Assembly (NCBI GenBank): GCA_917880885.1
Contig: OU862910.1
Span: 23,634,710 to 23,698,709, forward strand
DNA: 64,000 nt
Origin: Limnephilus marmoratus
Lineage: Eukaryota > Arthropoda > Insecta > Trichoptera > Limnephilidae
Direction of reading: 5' to 3'
Shown here in pieces: positions 1 to 11,304 of the stretch. The notes below the pieces were generated by a model. It did not search any database, was not told the origin of the DNA, and worked only from the letters and a program-made list of their open reading frames with translations. The position numbers and the translations under genes are program-made. The first letter of the stretch is position 1. Each line of letters begins with the position of its first letter.

Positions 1-44
1 GCAGTTCAGTATCTCCGAACACTCCAATTTCGGAAGTTTAGTCT

Positions 45-2690
45 ATGATTCGAAGATTTCGATCCTCCTTCAGTCCAACATTTCCTCGAGCTTCTCATTC
101 TAAATGGATAGACGAGTTCTTGGACAAAATAGCCCCCCCTTCTGTACCTAACTTAGATGAAATAACTCCAATCCACAACACTCCTATGTCTGATCATTGG
201 CTTGACTCTCCATTCACTTTAATTGAATTAAAAAATTGTTTATCAACAGTCAAGGACTCATCTCCAGGCAGAGATGGTATACCTTATAGCATTATCAAAA
301 ATAGTAATGATAATGTTCTAAATCACTTTTTAAGCATCTTAAATAAAATCTTCCAGACTGGCATAATACCTGATGACTGGAGTTCTCAAATAATCATCCC
401 AATTCTAAAATTAAACAAATCACCCAATTCTGGATCCAACTATAGGCCAATTGCTCTTTCATCCACCCTTAGTAAAATTTATGAAAAATTAATTAAAAAC
501 CGGTTAGAATTTTTTGTCGAGAGTAATCATCTTCTCTCTCCATCCCAATTTGGATTTAGGAAAAAGAAATCTACACAAGATAACCTCGCCATCATCAGCA
601 CTGATATTAATTTATCCATTTCTAACAAAGAAGTATGTCTTGCAGTCTTTATAGACATAGAAGGCGCCTTTGACAATGTTTCCATCCCAATTCTTAAAAA
701 AAAACTTTTAGGCCTTGGCTTACCCCTCATGTTTGTCCAATCTATTATTAATCTTTTTCTCGATAGGAAAATTTTCATTGAGCTACCAGATGTTACTCCT
801 CAGAGTAGGTCAATTTGGAAGGGTTTACCCCAAGGCGATGTATTATCCCCCTTACTGTATAATATATACACACACGATATGCATGTCACCATTCCCCCTC
901 AAGTAAAAGTTGTTGAGTTCGCAGATGACATAGCTTTCTTCTTATCATCCAAAATCATTCCATCCGCCGTCAAATATCTTAATGAAGCCATGGATGCCCT
1001 TTGCACATGGCTTACTTTAAATGGTCTTGAACTTTTAGTACAAAAGAGTCAGTGTGTTACCTTCTCAAATCGTCATAACAACCCCCCTGTTCAAATTTTA
1101 TTTAAAAACTCTCCAATCCCCAATGCTTCCGAAGTAAAATTTTTGGGAGTAACATTTGATAGGAAACTTAAATGGTCTTCCCACATTAATAATATAGTTA
1201 CTAAATGTGAAAAAAAATTAAATATTATCAGATCATTGACTGGCGTTTGGTGGGGTGCTCATCCTATCTGCATTAAGTTGCTCTACAATGCACTTATTCG
1301 AAGTCATCTCGACTATGCCTGCCCACTTTTTAGTACTGCATCCAAAAATGCACTCAGTAAATTAGACAAAATTCAATCTAAGTCATTGCGAATAATAACT
1401 GGCGCGATGCAATCGTCGCCCATCAATTCCCTTCAAGTAGAATGTTCTGATCCTCCTCTTTATTTAAGGCGTCAATTATTTGCTGACAAATTTGTTCTTA
1501 AATGTTTAAATTCTAAAAGTCATCAGATTATTCCCAGAGTCTCGTTGTTCAACGACTCAACACATTCATCTACAATCAGAGCTCGAACTAAACCTCTCCC
1601 TGCCATCTGTAAAAATTTTCGCTCTCTCTCAGAGCTTCAAATTATCAAAAATGATCTTCTTCCTTTGTACAAATTAAAATATAGTCACGTCACCCTATCC
1701 CCAACGATTTTAGAAGGGATCGGCATCCTTAAAAGTCATTCCAATCTCCCAGCCCGTACTGTCAATAATATGTTCAATGACATTATTTCTTCTAAATGGC
1801 CCAACTCTTCTCTTTTATTTACTGATGGCTCCAAATCTCCGGACTCTCCTAACTGTGGTATTGGTATTAACGTTTACCACAATAATTCTAATGAAAGAAT
1901 ATTTTATTCAATTTCAAACCAATTTTCAATATTTTCTGCCGAGTGCATTGCGATTATTGAATCTCTCAAATATATAATAAAAAATAATTTTGAACATTCT
2001 CTTGTTCTCTCTGACTCTCTCAGTTCCCTCCAAAAACTTAAAACAAGTCCTCTTCTTCATCCTGATGATCACTTTGTATGTCTTATTCGAGTATTGATAA
2101 CCTCCATTCAAAGCTCTGGAAAAACTGTCACTCTGATTTGGATTCCTGGACATGTTGGCATAGTGGGTAACGATATTGCTGATTCCTTGGCAAAACAAGG
2201 AGCGTCTAACCCTACCGTTACCCTCGTAAACCATATTCCCCTGTCTGATATTTTTTCCATCATCAAAGATAGATCCCGCAATGATTGGACAGAGTATTGG
2301 AACATTGCTAGTCAATCCAAGGGTGCCCGCTACGCCTCAATACAAAGGACTATCCCATCAAAACCGTGGTTTCAAAAATTCCCCCATTTTTCCAAAAAAG
2401 AAATCTCCTTACTTATTCGTATGAGAATCGGACATTGTTCCGTTCCTTCTCACCTTTATAAAATTCATGTGCTTGACTCCCCAGATTGTACGTTCTGTGG
2501 TCTAGATGTGGGAACTTTAGATCACATATTTTTTGATTGTCCCTCTCTAAATAAATATCCTCTCTTCTATCAAGCGTTATCAAAAATTGCCTCTCCTCCA
2601 TTCAACATCTCATCTCTTCTAAGTCTGAACTCTACTCCAATCTTCCATAAAATTCTGAAATTTGCACATTTAAATAAAATTAATATATAA
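45..2690 (+). CDS. LINE ORF2: reverse transcriptase + RNase H + zinc knuckle (5' partial)
   Basis: This protein copies element RNA into DNA at the target site. Reverse transcriptase motifs in order: SSPGRDGIPY near residue 72, the motif-A aspartate in FIDIEGAFDNV near 203, GLPQGDVLSPLLYN near 262, and catalytic FADD near 291 (F replaces the usual Y). RNase H follows: FTDGSKS near 590, SAEC near 632, LSDS near 655 and GHVGIVGNDIAD near 702. A CX2CX8HX4C knuckle lies near 817-834. The ATG at 45 is probably not the true start. The same frame reads back to the window edge except for TAG at 39-41, in a context (...PISEV-stop-SMIRRF) where LINEs usually have tryptophan. A single TGG-to-TAG change therefore probably disables an otherwise intact ORF. 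Confidence 0.9.
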   Translation: MIRRFRSSFSPTFPRASHSKWIDEFLDKIAPPSVPNLDEITPIHNTPMSDHWLDSPFTLIELKNCLSTVKDSSPGRDGIPYSIIKNSNDNVLNHFLSILNKIFQTGIIPDDWSSQIIIPILKLNKSPNSGSNYRPIALSSTLSKIYEKLIKNRLEFFVESNHLLSPSQFGFRKKKSTQDNLAIISTDINLSISNKEVCLAVFIDIEGAFDNVSIPILKKKLLGLGLPLMFVQSIINLFLDRKIFIELPDVTPQSRSIWKGLPQGDVLSPLLYNIYTHDMHVTIPPQVKVVEFADDIAFFLSSKIIPSAVKYLNEAMDALCTWLTLNGLELLVQKSQCVTFSNRHNNPPVQILFKNSPIPNASEVKFLGVTFDRKLKWSSHINNIVTKCEKKLNIIRSLTGVWWGAHPICIKLLYNALIRSHLDYACPLFSTASKNALSKLDKIQSKSLRIITGAMQSSPINSLQVECSDPPLYLRRQLFADKFVLKCLNSKSHQIIPRVSLFNDSTHSSTIRARTKPLPAICKNFRSLSELQIIKNDLLPLYKLKYSHVTLSPTILEGIGILKSHSNLPARTVNNMFNDIISSKWPNSSLLFTDGSKSPDSPNCGIGINVYHNNSNERIFYSISNQFSIFSAECIAIIESLKYIIKNNFEHSLVLSDSLSSLQKLKTSPLLHPDDHFVCLIRVLITSIQSSGKTVTLIWIPGHVGIVGNDIADSLAKQGASNPTVTLVNHIPLSDIFSIIKDRSRNDWTEYWNIASQSKGARYASIQRTIPSKPWFQKFPHFSKKEISLLIRMRIGHCSVPSHLYKIHVLDSPDCTFCGLDVGTLDHIFFDCPSLNKYPLFYQALSKIASPPFNISSLLSLNSTPIFHKILKFAHLNKINI

Positions 2691-2723
2691 ATTCACCTTT
2701 CCTTTCTCTGTAATTATAAATGA

Positions 2724-2757
2724 TGGCCTAGAACACCCTTGAAGGGTGAAAGCCAGA
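2724..2757 (+). other. Nested hairpin in LINE 3' UTR
   Basis: CACCCTT (2734-2740) pairs with AAGGGTG (2742-2748) across one base, and TGGC/GCCA flank it as an outer stem. It lies just before the poly(A), where many LINEs carry the RNA structure recognised by their own reverse transcriptase. That role is inferred. Confidence 0.5.
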
Positions 2758-2777
2758 AATAATTGAAAAAAAAAAAA

Positions 2778-3075
2778 TAGGTACCTATGTTAGGTATCAA
2801 ATTTAATATACATGAAAAATGGAAATTTCAATAGAAATTGCAAAAGGTGACACGCGGGCTATTTAAAAACTGAACGTACTGGGATCGAATATATGGAAAG
2901 CGGGAGGGAGGGAGAGATGGGGGATGGGGGAGGGGGGAGGGGGGAGAGGGGAGGGGGGATGGGGTAGGGATGAGGGGGGAGGGAGGGCGGTGAGAGGTGG
3001 GGGAGGTGGAGGAGGCGGAGTGGGAACCCCCCTTACACCATGCGAGCGAAGCCGCGGGAAAAAGCTAGTAATTAT
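2778..3075 (-). repeat. Repeat family D (CTAGCT...CCCGCGGCTTCG head), minus copy
   Basis: Read on the minus strand it starts near 3075 with ACTAGCTTTTTCCCGCGGC, passes through a long C/T tract (a G/A tract at 2895-3010 on the plus strand), then a conserved block (TTCCATATATTCGATCCCAGT...GTTCAGTTTTTAAATAGC...CGCGTGTCACC). The same order recurs at 34078, 37800 and 50428. The head matches a dispersed repeat seen widely in insect genomes; I do not assign it to a class. Confidence 0.75.
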
Positions 3076-3894
3076 ATAAAACAGGATGTCCGGGGGTAAA
3101 GTGCAAAAACTTTTCTACATGATTGTACATGTAAAAAAGATAAATAACTTTTTTCGAAATTTCAATGTTTTCCCTATTCAAAAATATTTTTCCATACAAG
3201 AATATATTGTTTCCAATTAACTTTTTTACCCGAATACTACCTTAACCTCTGAAAGATATTTATCGAAATTTGTTAAGATTTCAGACTATCTCGTGATTTT
3301 TCATGGGTCTGCGCTAGTCGTCAAATGAAATTGATAAAGTGCTTGCCGTGTAAACCATTGTTTTATTTTTAAGAATTCACACAAAAAAAATAATTAACTT
3401 TCTGCAAATAATTTTTAAATCGAATATCTTACAGCATTAGATTTTCTGTATGTTTGTGTGCAATATTTTGAAACGCATAGCAAGCACTACACGATGATAT
3501 TAACTAAATAAACAACACACAATAATCACAATTCCCACGTGTTTTAGAGAAACACGGCGGGTCTGAGGGTTCTTTGAGGCTTGAAGGTCGAGGATTGCTC
3601 AATGGAGCAAGATCCTAGATTTCGTTAAATCCTGATCGACTTTGTCTATCGTGATATTTTTTAATACATTTGATGAAATCATTCATGTCGTTAATATTTT
3701 GGTTATTTTTAGATTAATTCTGTTTTTTACATGTTTGAGATTGTCATTTCCCAGATAACCTTCAATAACTTAACGGCCTGGACTCTCCTGAACTCGTAAA
3801 TTATTTAAGAATTCACATACCTACAAGGCCAACCAGACTTTTTTCATTTGCCCGCGTGCAGAACCAACCTTAGAAAAAATTCTCCAATCTCCCG
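3076..3894. other. No gene seen
   Basis: AT-rich sequence without a long frame or a repeat recognised elsewhere in the window. Confidence 0.5.
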
Positions 3895-4690
3895 TATATT
3901 TATTTTATTTTATTTTATTTTTATTTTGCAGAAACAAACAGTACATTATTACATAATGGGAAATAGTTACAAAGTTATAGAATTAATACAATAATTGGTA
4001 CCAATGACATGTCTCTGTTATATACTTATGTTTTTGTGAGATAAATAATACATTATACCTAAATTAAATTAATAAATTATTGAAGGAGAGGGGTGTGTGA
4101 GAGTGTTTGTATGTGTGAGGGTGCGCGTGAGGGTGTGTGGATGTGTGTGGATGTGTGTATTATGTGTGCGAATTCAGTGTGCTAAAAATGTTTTTCTTAA
4201 ATAGAGGGAGGGAATCAAAAAATATATCGGTATTTGTGGTTTTTTGAATTGAGTTGAATCTTTGAAGGATGCGCGAAATGGGGGAGTTGGCCGCAGCGTT
4301 CGTATTATTACTAGTTGTGTAAAAAAGGTTGGTGTGGCGAGTTCTTTTAGAAGGGATGTTAAAATTTATTTGAGATAGAAGTTCTGGGCAGTCTATTTCG
4401 TTATGTATTATTTTATGGAGAAATGTCATGTCAGCTACCGTTCGCCTGGATTTTAGGGATTGGAGAGTGCCGATGTAATTATTGTTGTATTTATAACCGA
4501 GATACTTAATAAATTTATTTTGTATGCGCTCTATGCTATTGACGTATTGGGTGTATTTGGGATTCCAGACAGGCGATGCAAATTCCAGTGTACTTCTGAC
4601 TAGTGAGGAGTAAAGCATTACTAGAGTAATATATATGCGCGCAATATAACACGCAATTTAACAATATCGATATTCTTAATAATACTCTTG
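3895..4690 (-). pseudogene. LINE fragment: C-terminal reverse transcriptase region + 3' UTR
   Basis: The minus frame 4618-4160 encodes the post-catalytic (thumb/connection) part of a CR1/Jockey-type LINE: LVRSTLEFASPVWNP, then IERIQNKFIKYLGY, ending SPISRILQRFNSI...LPLFKKNIF. The finger and palm domains are absent, so this is a 5'-truncated insertion. Recognisable coding ends near 4690, where frames break. Downstream are a CA-rich stretch (4080-4160), an A-rich 3' UTR and a terminal (TAAAA)n tract at 3900-3925, which marks the insertion's 3' end. Confidence 0.8.
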
Positions 4691-5064
4691 TGAAATATCG
4701 AAACGAAGTCAAGCGTACGACCACAAATGTTAATTAAATTAATGCACAACTATAGAAAAGGTACAGCATGAGCATCTCCTGTCCCCATCCCATCTTCCTC
4801 TGCTTCTTGCGCTTTCCTATTCCTTCTTCCTTCTAATATATTTATTTATATTTTTTTTGTTATTTTAATTTTCATTTAATAGTTATCATCAATTACAATT
4901 TTTTTATTATATCATAATAACCAACATTAGAATAAGAAAATGTTTTGGCTTACCTCGTGTTTAACCTCTTGTATAACTCATCCTGTATAAAAATTGCTGT
5001 TTGTTTCTTACAATAAATAAATAAACTTAACCTTTTATCCTTGTTACAAGCAGAAAACTCAGCC
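4691..5064. other. No gene seen
   Basis: AT-rich spacer. AATAAATAAATAAAC at about 5011-5025 could be an old retroelement tail. Confidence 0.4.
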
Positions 5065-5618
5065 TTTTACCTGAGGCATACTATACAGCGCTCACAGTTA
5101 CTTTAATAGTACATAATTGGTGACTCTGTACAAATCTCAAATGCGCCCCATTGTTGAATTTGGCAGCGCCTCTATTTTCGAGCCCCAAAATAAGTGAAAA
5201 TCTGTTAACTCTTGGCAAAAATGGGCGGTCCGTTTGATAGATTCCCCAATCTTATTAACAAGCGGATTGCAATCTTTACAAGCTTCGAGGAACTAGCGTC
5301 ATTGATCCCTTCGGCAGGCTTCAATTGTGCGTAGTCGGGAAACACGCCAAATGCTCGCCCAACATATATATATATGGTTGACATTTGTCGCATGAGAACG
5401 GGTTACTTCCAGACTCGTTTTTGAGTTCAATAGTAGGCTGTGAACGATTTGCCGGCCTCTCTGTTTTCTCCATCCTACTCCATGGGCCTGTTCAAAATCC
5501 ACGTTCCTCCTTTCTCTCTGATCAAAAAGACCCTCCACACAACATGTTCAAAGAAGACCTAGGCCCTGACGGAAATAATTTTCCTCTGATCTTCTGTGTG
5601 AAGAAAATGTAAAAAAAG
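5065..5618 (+). pseudogene. LINE A, old degraded copy
   Basis: This is a diverged relative of the copies at 50829 and 56236. It shares the blocks ACTTTAATAGTACA, TTGAATTTGGCAGC, GGGCGGTCCGTTTGATAGAT and GATCCCTTCGGCA, and the closing tail (CCCTCCACACA...GGCCCTGACGGAAATAATTTTCCTC...TGTAAAAAA). The reading frame is broken by many indels. The tail hairpin is weakened compared with the younger copies. It is thus probably the oldest of the three. Confidence 0.75.
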
Positions 5619-6713
5619 CAGTTCGTAAAATAAACAATACTAATTTATGCAAAATTCTACGAAAAACTGTAGTGAGTTCCAGTGTGTGATGAAGATGAAG
5701 TTCTGTGTGATAAAATTTAAAATAGGTGGTTTCAAAAAAAATATATAATTCTTAAAAATTTTCAAGTTAATTTTCACATTCTGATCAAGTAATTATTTCA
5801 GATTTATGAAGTAACTGGTCTATAATGATATAATAACAGAACTTGAATAGAACTTACACAGAATGTGACAATTGATTTAAAAAAATTGTTGAATTGTTAA
5901 AATTTTTTGAAACATCCGTCCTTAATATGTTGCTTCGTGTAACCAATTCATCATAAAAACCCACCCAAATAAAGCTCCGAAAGCACTTGTTGATATATAA
6001 TGCCGTTACAATAAACCTAATAAGGGGATGATAAAATATTTTCAAAGAATCTCCGAGTTAACGGCTTCTGGCACTAAGGAAATTATTTCCCTGCCAAATT
6101 GAAAGATTTTTATGAAGATATATTCGGGTCGGCAATAAGGGAGAGCGCCATGTGCGGGCGTATTTTTGTACGAGATTAACCCTTCCGCCTTAAAAGCCAT
6201 AAAGGGGAACTTTTAAATGGACTGGACTCGCGATACAAATCTCGGAAATAGTTATGCTATCCCTAATGTTCATTCCGTTTTATATTCGAAAAAAAAAAGA
6301 AAAACATCGATTGAATATTTTAGTTTAATATCTAGGTTAAAATCACATCCGTTGACTGTTAAAATATTTTTTCAAGCATGATAATTTTGAGAAATATTTT
6401 TTATTTATTTGAAATCTAACTTTTTCCAGTTTTATTCTGTATATGATTTTAACCCAAATGGATACGGATTTTTTATAGTTAAATGATTTTAAGTTCAAAC
6501 TTGTTCGTTGTAGATAAATTAGGATGGATCAATGCAAGACAAACTGTAAGCAGAATTCTTGTCTGAACAGACTATGCAATAGTTACAATAGCGTATTATC
6601 CAAGGTGGTCATTTTCAATTCCGAACTTACTAAATATAAAGGGTACATAAAAGAGAATTTCTCCGATTTTTCATGAGTATGTTGTGTCTATGTTTCTTAT
6701 GTTTCTTTCGTTT
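5619..6713. other. No gene seen
   Basis: AT-rich. Frames on both strands are short and low in complexity. No repeat recognised. Confidence 0.5.
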
Positions 6714-7103
6714 ATACAAGGTGTCCGGAAACTCGTAGTACAAGCGGGAAACTGGAGAATCCACATCACATTTGGAGCCGATTTTGTGGTTCAACTTTTT
6801 TTGATTTGAGCTTTCGTTTTCGAGTAAATCGGGTCCGAAGTTGGAATTTTTTTGGTTAAATTTGAAAAAAAATTTCACTAGGGGGTTGATTTCAGCTGTG
6901 TAATGTCTTATAAAATGCAACGAAGGGTAAACCGGGCTCAAAATTTTTTTAACCCTTCAGTTGCCGAAAAAATGGAAAAATAGAAAAAAAATAATATTAA
7001 AATCGAAATGCTTAGATCGAAAAAAATAAGTTTTTTGGGTTCTCTACGTGATGTAGATTCACCAGTTTCCCGCTTGTACTACGAGTTTCCGGACACGTTG
7101 TAT
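6714..7103. mobile_element. MITE with about 45-bp terminal inverted repeats (copy 1)
   Basis: The left end ATACAAGGTGTCCGGAAACT (6714 onward) is matched in inverse by ...AGTTTCCGGACACGTTGTAT ending at 7103. Complementarity continues through GTACAAGCGGGAAACTG. At 390 bp it has no credible coding capacity; the frames inside read through the inverted ends. The TA next to the ends fits a TA-targeting family, but this is inference. A second, more diverged copy lies at 62868-63216. Confidence 0.9.
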
Positions 7104-7414
7104 TTATAATTCTGTTACTATTTGATTTATATGTACAACCTGGCTTCTCACGGTTACCAATGTATTGATATTTTTGTTTTATCTAAATTTTAGTTTTATA
7201 TAATCTTTTGTTTTATAAAATTTTTTGTGTCATACTCCTTTATTATAAATTTTATTATTTCTAATTTTTTATTATGCTGTTTAATCAGAGGTAAAGTCAT
7301 AAGGAGATAATCTATAATTGGTTTTATTTTGCCTATACAAACATGTACAAACTGGAAAAATGTAATTCGATTTCCCGAAAATAAATAAATATATAAGACT
7401 ATCTTGACGAGTTC
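7104..7414. other. No gene seen
   Basis: AT-rich spacer between the MITE and a tRNA-like unit. Confidence 0.4.
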
Positions 7415-7495
7415 CGAAGAATAGTCAGTAGCTCAGTTGTCAGAGCAGTTAACTGTTGAGCGGAAGATTCCAAGTTCAAATCCCAGTCACGGAAA
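7415..7495 (+). repeat. tRNA-derived SINE head
   Basis: An A-box-like TAGCTCAGTTGTCAGAGCA is followed at tRNA spacing by a B-box-like AGTTCAAATCC (10 of 11 to GGTTCRANNCC). The D stem GCTC/GAGC is intact, but the T stem and acceptor do not pair. It is therefore a tRNA-like retroposed head rather than a working tRNA gene. AT-rich sequence follows without a clear tail. Confidence 0.6.
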
Positions 7496-8600
7496 AACTT
7501 TTTGTCACATGATATGTTTTCTCACTCGCCTACATTATGATTTGATGACTATAAATAAATTATTTCAATCTATTTTAATGAGTTTTGCAAACAATGCTAG
7601 AACAAGTAAAACTATTGAAAATTCCATCATCGACGTGGGCATTCAGTGTTTTGAGACCTTACTGTGAGGGGTCTAACTCCCGTAAAGATTTTATCGCATA
7701 CCATCTTTGCGGGAGATAGATCCCTCACTATAATTATTGTACGGTAGTATCAGTGAGCGCATTTCCTGATCGGATAGATTGCTTGATAGACAATGGCCGT
7801 TTATCACATAAAGGGCTGGAAAATGGGGTGAGTTTTAACATCATCCCTTGCTAAAAGCTCCCCGCCCCCGGATCGGTACCAATTAGCCCCACTACCAACT
7901 GGCGCAGGGTGGGAGTAGGAGTCGAGGGATGATGAGGGTTGTTAGCATGATTGGCCCTCTCACCAAACCTTTCCCGTATTTCCACCCCTTTTGGGCCTAA
8001 AAATTGACGGTAAACATTTCAAACATTTATGAAAACACGAGCGCGTTAGTCGAAGAATATTTACGCGGGATGTTTGTGTTACTCGCAAGCAGGAGCCATT
8101 AATGAATTAACCTTTGGCAAAAAGTTTAGAATGACATTAACTTTATAAGTAAACATTTATTTACAAACACACATTCGTCACATACAACTCTTATCGCGAA
8201 CCTGGCACGACGGTTACTTTAATATTACGTTTACTGGGACTTTCCAGCTGTAAAACGGTAAATCTTTGATTATAGAAATGTGGTCAAAACCGTAAAGGCA
8301 TTCCTGAATGTTGTTTTTTCTCTTTTGCTTGGTCTGGACCTTTACAAAAGCCTTTCTACATATCTGCAATCGTTGTTCCGATGAGAGTTTTGGTTAGAGT
8401 CAGTAGAACTGGGAATTCGCTTTTAGACTTCATTAATTTTGAATAGTGAAAACAAGGGGATGTTTGCCGGCAAAGGTGTGTTTGCAAGCAAAGTGTGTTA
8501 ATATTGTAAGCATTTTTAATATTAAATATCCTTACCACAGCTTCGCTTGTGATTTTTAATTTTAAAATGGATATTCAAAAACTCAGCAGCTACTGAGAGA
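7496..8600. other. No gene seen
   Basis: Mixed composition. GTGAGGGGTCTAACTCCCG (7666-7684) is echoed in inverse by CGGGAGATAGATCCCTCAC (7709-7727), a local imperfect hairpin. No coding potential. Confidence 0.4.
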
Positions 8601-9617
8601 ACGACGCACAGTGATTCGTTTCATACAAGCTAGACGCTAAAAACTCTTATACATGATTAAATTATTTTTAACCCTCTATTGAGGTGTAGTCAATACTAAT
8701 TTTATGAAAATTAGTATTAAAAATTATAATTTTTTTTTCCTATCGCTTTTTTAAATTTTTTCATTTTTTTTAAATAATTTTTAAACAATGTGTTAATAGA
8801 GTATTAGAGGTTTATAATAAAACAGTTACACGTAAAAAGTAAAAAAAAATGTATTTTAAGTGTAATAAATTGCTAAAATTACGGCCCATTTTCTGCTTAT
8901 ATTCAAAGATATAAGTCTTTATTTGGTTTTTCAACTTTTTTTCACCACTTGCACTGAGCTAATCAAGTTTAAATGTATTAAAATTTTTGTTAAACATACC
9001 CTTAAGCTTTTCTTTCTTCGGCAAACTCTTCCATGTCACGAAATATTCCAGCATGGAAATCTCGTATGTGGTTCCTATAAAATGAAAAAAAAAATAATAA
9101 TGTGGATTCGTGCCGGTTAATATCGAAACAGATATAATTAGAATATTAGTTGCACTTTTTTAAAAAAAAAATTGTTGTGCGATTTTGATATACTCTTTGA
9201 GATAAACTCTCGAGAAGTTAGAAATTTTATATTTTTTAGGCCAAAAAAAAAACACTAAACTCTTTTGTTATTTAAAAAACAACTAAAATTATTTACACTA
9301 AAGTATTAAGAAAAAACTTTAAAACATACTTTCGAAAGTAGCCACCATCTTACAGAACCGAAAAAAAACACTTTTCAAACTTAGTACACAATTTTAAACG
9401 TCGAGCTGCTGCGAGCGAATAAATGCAAATGATAATTTCAAAACACATTATTCGACTTTAGGCCTCTGGTATGAGTCAATGCGTGCACTAATCACCCCAA
9501 TTAATCGGACATTTATTATCCTGTCTATCTGGTAATGTCGCCATGACGTCATTGTTTGGGAATTCAAAAGTGACTTATTAGCGTCTAGCTTGTATGAAAT
9601 GAATCACTGTTCGACGT
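8601..9617. mobile_element. 1-kb element with about 40-bp terminal inverted repeats
   Basis: The left end 8601-8640 (ACAGTGATTCGTTTCATACA...CTAGACGCTAA) is matched in inverse by 9578-9617 with few mismatches. The termini contain CAGTG as in many hAT elements, but no clear 8-bp duplication flanks them, so the superfamily is open. The interior is very AT-rich. The only frame of note is 8923-9120 (plus), 65 codons from a non-ATG codon, which I do not consider a gene. It is probably non-autonomous. Confidence 0.8.
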
Positions 9618-9774
9618 TGCAAGCTAAAGATCGCAGCGTTGATCCAAAAACCTACTAGATCAGTTGGTTTTCTTTGACTTCGAAGGATTCAGACTGAAAA
9701 TCGATGCAGGTTCTTACTGCTTCCGAAAAATGATTTTCGATAATATAACAGCAAGAAATACAAATATATATTAC

Positions 9775-9778
9775 AAAT
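9775..9778. repeat. Target duplication AAAT, left
   Basis: AAAT directly precedes the left end of the 4-kb transposon and is repeated at 13759-13762. Confidence 0.6.
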
Positions 9779-10292
9779 CGTCGCTGTGCTTGCAAAATCC
9801 GCTATGTTAAAAAACGTAACTTTTCAGGAGAAGGAAAAAACTGATTTATTTAACAATGGCTCGCATTTTTTACAATCCAAATAAACAGAAAATTAGATCT
9901 TTACGTCGGATTTTGTATAAATGATATTTCACAATTAAATATTTAATACTTTAGTAGTAATATTTGTTTTTGTGAATAAATGACACATAGCTGATTTTGT
10001 ATGGGTCTTTAAATCCGCTTTGTGTTAGAGGCAGCATATAGCGGATTTTTATGTACGTATATTTTAGACATAACGGATGTTGCATTTAGTTAGAAATGAT
10101 AATAATTCTTTAATTGCGTATAATTTAAATGTACTAACGTATGTGTAAAGCATTTTTAACAAACCAATGGCCTATTTCTAACGAATCTTTATCTTTCCCA
10201 GCTGAAAGTTTACTTTTAAATAAGTAATTATCGAGTGAAGGTGAACTAAAAATATTTTGAGTAAGATGGAAAAACAAGTTTATTACACGTTA

Positions 10293-11300
10293 AATTTTAT
10301 TTATTAAAAGAATAAAATCAAGTAGATAGTAGTATTATACCTATTACAAACTAAACATTATTGAGCAATAATACAATCATTTTAAATTAATCTCAACATT
10401 TTAACAAAACAAATTAACATTTTAGTTGCATAAATAAACAATGATAACGCCTGCTAGCAAATTAAACATTTGTCTAATAACTATTGAGATCGTTAAAATT
10501 TTATAAAAATAAAAAGTACCTAAGTTATTAACAAAATCGGTACTTGAGATTGTTATATTTTATTTATCAAAAGAAGATAAACAAGTAGATAGTCATTAGT
10601 ATTATACCTACTTATTACAAACCACACAATATTCAGCAATAATACAATCTCAGTTATATAAATAAACGATGATAACGCCTGCTGGTCTAATAACTATTGA
10701 AATCTTTAAAATTTTATTAAAAGCAGAAACTACGTAAGTAATCTACCAAAGCACTATTCGAGATTTTTACATTTTATTTATTGAAAGAATAAAATCAAAT
10801 AGATTGTAGTAACTAGTATTATATCTATTACAAACCAAACGTTATTCAACATTAATACAATCATAATAATTACAACATTTTAACGAAACAAATAACATAT
10901 CGATTACGTAAATAAACAATGATAACTCCTGCTGATCTAAAAACTAATAACTATTGAGATCTGTAAAATTTTATAAAAATATAAGGTACATAATGTAATC
11001 TATCAAACCACTGTTCGAGATTATTACATTTTATTTATTGAAAGAATAAAATCAAGTAGATAGTAACTAGTATTATACTTATTACAAACCAAACATTATT
11101 GAACAATAATACAATCACAATAATTACAACTTTTAAACAAAACAAATAACTTCTCAACTGAGAAGTTATTTATAATAGAATATATATATATAACTATGTA
11201 AATAAACAATGATAACGTCTGCTAGTAAACTGAACATTAGTCTAATAACTATTGAGATTTTTAAAATATTATAAAAATAGAAGGTATGATAGTAATCAAC
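10293..11300. repeat. Four tandem repeats of about 215-265 bp inside the transposon
   Basis: Units begin with ATTTTATTTATYRAAAGAAKA at 10293, 10556, 10771 and 11028. Each carries CAAGTAGATAGT, TATTACAAAC, CAATAATACAATC, AATAAACAATGATAACGCC and CTAATAACTATTGA in that order. Units differ by indels and point changes, so the array is old. Its place downstream of the transposase is where transposons commonly carry non-coding subterminal arrays. Confidence 0.85.
11144..11171. repeat. Perfect 12-bp hairpin in repeat unit 4
   Basis: AAATAACTTCTC (11144-11155) and GAGAAGTTATTT (11160-11171) pair across a 4-base loop. The other three units lack it, so it arose locally, perhaps by template switching. 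Confidence 0.7.
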
Positions 11301-11304
11301 TAAA

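Larger units (their letters stand above)
1..2777 (+). mobile_element. LINE (non-LTR retrotransposon) with RNase H, 3' part
   Basis: The element enters from the left edge, so its 5' end and any endonuclease domain lie outside. It comprises the 881-codon frame at 45-2690, a short 3' UTR and a 12-base poly(A) at 2766-2777. The order reverse transcriptase, RNase H, C-terminal zinc knuckle is that of the I/R1/LOA group of non-LTR elements; the exact clade is inference. Poly(A) directly abuts a minus-strand D repeat at 2778. The left target duplication cannot be seen. Confidence 0.9.

Noticed and set aside
6630..6941. 103-codon minus frame
   Set aside because: It reads through the inverted end and interior of the MITE and has no protein-like features.
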